Made by a program: the position numbers and the translations under genes | Part shown: one piece after another, positions 58,570-64,000 of the stretch | How the letters are laid out: each line of letters starts with the position of its first letter | How positions within the stretch are numbered: position 1 is the first letter of the stretch | Notes under the pieces: generated by a model | What the model was told of the DNA's origin: nothing | Database searches by the model: none | Seen by the model: the letters and a program-made list of their open reading frames with translations, nothing else | DNA from: Membranipora membranacea | Lineage: Eukaryota; Bryozoa; Gymnolaemata; Cheilostomatida; Membraniporidae | DNA length: 64,000 nucleotides | Assembly (NCBI GenBank): GCA_914767715.1 | Contig: OU612075.1 | Span: forward strand, 3,346,001 to 3,410,000 | Direction: 5' to 3'

Positions 58570-59858
58570 ATGGCCACCACGATAATACAGCTACTGTGCT
58601 CAGCTATGCTGCTGTCATCTGCTTTGGCAACCTCAGGTGAGTTAATAAAGTATTTGTGCTGAATTATCTTAAGTGTATAAGCATGGAAGGTGTGCGAGTT
58701 CTATTGTGGTAACTATTCTCAATATGTGTTGAGATGACATGTGACCCGCTATTCGTCTCTGTATAGCTCAGACTGCAAAGTGTTATAAAAACTTAAAAGT
58801 GGTGAATGATGAGAATTTTATCTCAAAAAGTCAAGAAAAACAACTAACTGATCACCAGAAAGTCATACAGAAAACATTTTAGATTCTGGGTTCTGCGTGT
58901 ACAAGATAATATATAATGTTGGTTGAGGGGCCGCGAATATCCAACGCATTTGTCAAAAGCATGGGGCTGTATATCACGCCACATCCCAAAATATAAGTTG
59001 GGAGCCTACAATTGCTCTGCCAAATAACTCTTTGTGTTGAGGTTAGACTGAGCACTCAAGAGGCCAATTATAGTGGGCTGCAGGATTCGAACTGATGACA
59101 TTCTGCGCTAAACGTCTAGTACTCAATTGGCCAACATTCTACTCCTTGGTCAGTTTGTCTTTATGTCTGACTTTCAGAGTGTTGATAATTGCATTAAGGC
59201 TCTTCACTGCAAATGACTGTTTCCAAAATCCCAAATCAAAGATCGTTATATTTTGCAGTTTGCCCTCATGAGTGGGTTGAAGGACCGAGCTCTTGTTACA
59301 AATTTGTGACAAACCTGACCCTTACCTGGCAGGGCGCTCAGGATGAATGTGAAGAGATGGGAGGTGGTCTGGCCTCCCTCGAGACATCGAATGAACTCTA
59401 CTGGATCAAAGGCTACAGGAGCTCATCACCAATCCTTAGGTGAGTCTTCTGTTTAGTTATCTTCATGGTTCTATACGCATCAAGAAACTATAACATTACC
59501 CAATTTATTTCTTCTGTCCATACTGTAATTTTTTCAGCATAAATAATCAGAAGACCTTCAAACACATATTTTTCATTGTAGGTCCGATGACATGTGGTTG
59601 GGCGGCTATAGAGGCGCAGACAATGAATGGTACTGGAAGGGGCGGAGTGCTACTGATATCCCAATGACCACAGATGCATGGGTAACCGACGAACCAAACA
59701 ACTGCTGCGGAGGTCAGGACTGCTTAACTTCTGTCGGAGATACCGAATATTGGTCAGAAAAACTGCCAAGAAATGAGATGTTTGGATTTGATGATAATTT
59801 CTGCACATTTAAGCAGCTGATGTTTATATGTGAAAGAGACACCAATGGAGCCAAATAA
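58570..59858 (+). CDS. Secreted C-type lectin, right copy (three coding exons)
   Basis: Exons 58570-58636, 59259-59439 and 59582-59858; 525 nt, 174 residues. Exon lengths (67, 181, 277) match the left copy exactly. A 20-residue signal peptide precedes one C-type lectin domain with six paired-type cysteines plus one extra, the EPN motif in DEPNNC, and FDDNFC at the WND position. The polyadenylation signal AATAAA is at 59992-59997. Both copies keep intact frames, splice sites, TATA box and poly(A) signal, unlike the TRIM-NHL copies beside them, so both lectins are likely expressed and selected. Related soluble lectins in invertebrates act in microbe binding; that role is inferred here. The two genes point away from each other across 10.5 kb of repeats. 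Confidence 0.92.
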
Positions 59859-61089
59859 AGTACAGCAGTGATACATTTGTAACATATCTAGACATATTGG
59901 TTGCGTTTTGGCTCAATCGGTGTTTAGAGATGAGGCTTTGAATGTGAAATGTATGATGCATTGGTCGATTTGTTATTTTATAATAAATTTAATGCAAGAA
60001 ATACTCTCGCTTTATTCTGAATCATTGAGAAAATGCTGCTAAAGCCTAAAATTTAGCAGGGAGTTAAGGTAGAGAAACTGGAAAGATAATTTATTAGCTT
60101 GTTGTACACCATCGGAAATCTGCTGTGCTGTGCTGTGGGTTAACAGCGTCACATGAATTGGATCCAATGACATCGAGTAATTTTATCAAAGAAATGAGGT
60201 AAAAAACACCTTTAAAGCCTTCTTAGAAGGACTGCTTGGGCGTTCTACTCAGCGCGCAATTTGGGTGAAGCTGATATGTAGAGCTTTAAATTATGATCAG
60301 CTATATCTCTTAGAATAAATATCAGCTGTTTTGAAATTTCTTGCAGTCACTTCGACCCCTCTATTCATTTTGATAAAAACAGCTTTTTCTGTCTCATTTC
60401 TTTGATAATATGATTGCTGAACCTGCGCAAAGTCACCACCCCTAGGGTGGCTAATAGAAACTGTATGTTGAAAGCTTGCGACCACATCATGAGTAAAATG
60501 TTGACACCCGATGGCGAGTTTCAGATGGATGAATTGAGAAGTAATGGGTATGAGAGGAGGTAATAACATGTGTTTCCCATAAGCTCCGTTGAGTCGATAA
60601 AAAACAGCCACCTTCTCGCTTGTCTTTAAATGCGCTGCTATAAGGCATTTGTGGAGAAATTCTAACAAACAGTGTTAAATATTGTAACTCATTGCCTGGG
60701 CCACACTAAAACAGCCAATCCAACAGTGGGTAATAAAAGTCTGAATATTACAAACATATTGATGAACACTTATAATATTTTGTGGCCCCGATTATTCCTC
60801 GATTAATTGAAAGGTAATGGGCAATAGCGGTAATATGTTTTTAGCTCTGTCCGTCCCGCAACAACAATGACCCCAGCTTTTCAACGGGTGTTAATGATGT
60901 TTATGTTTATGATATTGGTTACGAATGTAAAAGTTAGCGTAGCGTTTCAGGGTCACCCCGTAACTGATAGTGATACCAGTCGCTGATAGTATCCATGCAA
61001 GCATATCATGTCACAGTCTGAACTGAGATTAAGTGTAGATTGTATTTAAACTATTAAGTAATTAATCGTATTAATAAGAGTTTAAATAA

Positions 61090-61300
61090 TCCACTATCCA
61101 GGGGCTCAGTCAAATAGAAAGGGCGTTGGTTTTCAAACCAAATTATAGCTATCACTTTGCTCAATATCCTAGCTTTTTGATTCAAACTAGTTCACTCAGA
61201 ATGTATATAGTTCCATCAATGAGTAAAAGATTTGAGGATAAGACCTCTAGCAGGTGTCGCACACTCAGCCAGGAGCGATGGGATAGAGATTTAGGTAGAT
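61090..61300. mobile_element. MITE of the 707-947 family, right arm copy
   Basis: Counterpart of 45040-45250, inverted: ATGTATATAGTTCCATCAAT, then AGGTGTCGCACACTCAGCC. It is shared by both arms, so it is older than the duplication. Confidence 0.5.
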
Positions 61301-62138
61301 TTAATTTTCAATTACAACAAACATAATCATATTCCATATAAAAATTTCCGAATCAGAATAAAAAAAGCAGGGCTAAGTCATAAAAATAAATAGGAAATGA
61401 TCAACAGGCAAAATTGATCTCAAAAACTTGAGATTTACAAATTTCCCACAAATAGTGAAAACGCTTACACTCATCCGATCCTCAAAATTCAAGTTGTGGG
61501 TGAGTGAGGGTTAAGGTCACTCTATATGAAGTGTGAGCTTCTTTTATTCTAAGACATTTGCCTTTTGTCCGTTTTACCATAGTTTTTTTTTGCTTGATGC
61601 TCCTGCATGGCTTATTTTTTTTCATTTAAAATAATAACAATGATAAATCTAAGTATCAAACTTGTCAAAAAAGCTCTTGAAATATACTAAATGTAGCCAT
61701 GAAAAGCATAAGGCCATCGCTATGCTATGTTAAGCTATGTTCGGCTTCCATACAGACTATATGATCCAGGTATCCAAGATATTTACAAACACAAGATGAG
61801 AAATGGTGATGTCTATAGAGGAGCCTGGTTTAGATAGTTTGAGTACCTAATAATGTCATTCAGGATGAAAGCAATGTATGATATCAGTGCAGTAAGAAAC
61901 GTATAGGAAATCTTAATAAAATAAAAAGTTTAAATGTCCTGATGATATGGAATAAATACTTTGCCCAGCCTCTATTCGAGAAAGGACTTTTAAATGAGTT
62001 TCAGTCACAATAGATAACCCTGTTAGTTATGCAGTACACTGTAGAGGATGAGAGTATAGCATGGAGTAGAGCTGCAATGCTGAGAGCAGAGTAGGGATGA
62101 AAGCTTCTTTTCTTCTTTTATTATTATTACTCCACGTT

Positions 62139-63966
62139 GAAGAGCATGACACCCGCATTGCTACATGCTAACACCACCTTTCCTCCTCTTATAGCGATGT
62201 CTTAGAGATAGCTCATTTTGTCGATGACTTCCTTCAGTTTCTCATGTGTGAGTTCTCCAATTTGTTCTCCTGAAAAAATGTTAACATTTACAAATACTAC
62301 TATGTACTGGCTGAGACAATGTTATAGGCACCTGATAAGGATAAGGATTAAGGTTGCATCCTCGTTCGATAATTTAATTCTTTATTCATATCCAAAAAGT
62401 CAACAAGTCATGCAAAAAGAATTGACAAGGGAATGACCAATATGTTGGAGTTAACCATATCTGTGGTATAATCTTTTGCGCTGTTGATTTATTTCAGTTG
62501 CACTGATACCAATTGATTGACAAAAACACGTCTTTTGTTCTATTATATCACATGAAACTGACCTTCTGGTGAGATGATGTATATCTTTGGTGAAACTCTA
62601 CTTGTGACATAGATGAAGCCTGATTCATCTGTTGTTACTCCTGCAGGGCAGTACAGTCCTGTACAAGTCCAGACTGGGTCTTCTGATGGTGATAGAGAGT
62701 ATTTACACAGCTTACTTCCTGTGAAGTCTGTGACCAGTACACCATCTGTGATCAGGTGAACTCCAAAGGGGCGCTTCATACCTGTCAGCTGGATGTCAAA
62801 CAAGTGCTTTTCTGTGGTGGAGGAGAAGACTTTCAGTGTGTTATTGGTATAATCAATACAGACTAAGTAATGATCATTCGCTGAGATGTGTGTTATCATT
62901 TTTGGTTTGTCATCATCTTAGGTGCACAGCACAGTTTGAGTTGGTTGTTCCAGGGATCCAGCAAAGGTGATGTATTTTTTTCCAGCAGACGAAGTACCCT
63001 GAAAGTAAAGCCTCTTGCCAACCAATACTGCTGAGTGTGCATTTATTGTTTCAGAAAATTCAACAGTCTTATCTAACTGGAGATCTCTGTCGAGCCGAAC
63101 TTCAATTTTCTTTTTCATAGCGCAGAGTATCTTCTCATCTTCTGTCCAGCTGACTCCGTAACATGTCCCTAGACTTTTCTCTGTCTTCATATTCTCTAGT
63201 TTTTTGGGCAGAAATTTCATTTCAGCCTCGATGTTGACAGTATCCGGCTCTAAAAATAAGATAATTACAAAAATGTCATCACCCATCATCATCAGCAAAA
63301 TCTCAGTTGCACGAGTTAGTCAGTCTGAAAATAAAATTAATAATAGTAAATATAATAAAATAGTGGTAAATAAAATTAAAACAAAGGTTAAAATTAATGG
63401 ATTTACTTTAGTTTGCCGACTATACAAAAATATACATTAAAATATTTTTGATTTATTCGTATAACCTCCATATTTAAAATTAATTTAAAAATTTATTTAT
63501 TCTGTATATGTGTGTATATATGGAGTCTAGTCAGTGGAGACAGACTAGGCCAGGGCAATAGCATTGCTTGATCAGCTAATGTTGTTTATATATGTACAAT
63601 TTGTAAACATGTCTTTTGTAATAAAGTGGGATGATAGTGACGTTTACTAAATGTGATTATTGTGCTAATGCAATTCTTTCTCTAACCTGTGTGATGAAAG
63701 TATGGTGTTCTCAAGACAACAGATTTCTTGAACTTTTCATTTTTCTTGGTCTGTTTTATTTCCTCTGTGACCTCTCCAAACTCCTCCAGTAGCTGTTTAT
63801 CAGGTCTTCTGTCTGCTAGGTTAGTACTGTATGTAAACAGGTCATCTAGAACTGTTATATTCAGCAGTATGTCTTCAGAAAACTGATCCACATCAGCTGA
63901 TGATACGTCCAGATGTTCTGCGTATTCTGTCTTCATTGCCTCCACCTGTCTCTTTATTTGCAGATA
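62139..63966 (-). pseudogene. TRIM-NHL protein gene, right copy, C-terminal two thirds, interrupted by stops
   Basis: Exon 63966-63687 encodes a predicted coiled coil (IKRQVEAMKTEYAEHLDVSS, then KQLLEEFGEVTEEIKQTKK). Exon 63249-62563 encodes the linker and NHL blades (RPFGVHLITDGVLVTDF, CPAGVTTDESGFIYVTS). Exon from 62269 reads GEQIGELTHEKLKEVIDKMS. Phases match across both introns (G|AG and G|GA). A TAA at 62920-62918 stands where the left copy has CAA, and a TAA follows MSYL in the last exon where the left copy has CAT. RING and B-box would lie beyond the right edge. In intact TRIM-NHL proteins the RING is an E3 ligase and NHL binds the target. The two stops argue for a pseudogene, although the coiled-coil exon is intact and a truncated TRIM protein is conceivable. 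Confidence 0.75.
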
Positions 63967-64000
63967 CTATTAAAACATGAAATAAATACATCAAGTTTGG

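Noticed and set aside
60297-60668. 123-codon minus-strand frame outside the right lectin gene
   Set aside because: The left-arm counterpart (45680-46058) is frameshifted by an indel near 45765, so the frame is not conserved between arms; probably the lectin's far 3' flank.

Overview
The window is animal nuclear DNA: AT-rich, with spliced genes, GT-AG introns, tRNA-derived SINEs, LINE fragments and many small inverted-repeat transposons. The domain content (DHHC palmitoyltransferase, PAN and fibronectin-III receptor, C-type lectin, TRIM-NHL remnants) fits a marine invertebrate. A sponge is plausible, but nothing here fixes the phylum. Splice sites were placed by eye, using consensus signals, reading phase and family alignment from memory.

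1-10.2 kb (minus strand): exon-like segments of a gene for a low-complexity Ser/Thr/Lys-rich protein that I cannot identify. It runs off the left edge.

16.8-26.8 kb (minus strand): a complete, phase-consistent ten-exon gene for a ZDHHC2/15-type protein S-palmitoyltransferase of about 315 residues. The donor site of its eighth exon is repeated five times with a 25-bp period.

26.8-31.8 kb: repeats, a decayed RING exon, a MITE carrying a tRNA-like core (a second copy lies inside the palmitoyltransferase gene) and a 25-bp minisatellite.

31.8-38.8 kb (plus strand): a twelve-exon gene for a 941-residue single-pass receptor. Its order is signal peptide, two PAN/Apple-like domains, a beta-rich domain I cannot name, FN3 domains, an RPTP-like membrane-proximal FN3, a TM helix, and a tail with four tyrosines spaced exactly 13 residues apart.

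40-63 kb: a large imperfect inverted duplication. Each arm carries a nearly identical three-exon secreted C-type lectin gene; the two are transcribed divergently. Outside each lectin is a TRIM-NHL copy broken by its own stop codons. Copies of a LINE-containing repeat (called E here) lie at 40.5-42.7, 48.3-50.5 and 56.0-58.0 kb. The centre (50.6-55.2 kb) holds two foldback-type elements; the second contains another palindrome with paired similar ORFs. A dimeric tRNA-related insertion is in the left arm only, and the right arm keeps the empty site, so the insertion is younger than the duplication.

The receptor, the lectin pair and the TRIM-NHL remnants would suit a recognition or immunity neighbourhood, but that is inference from domain types.
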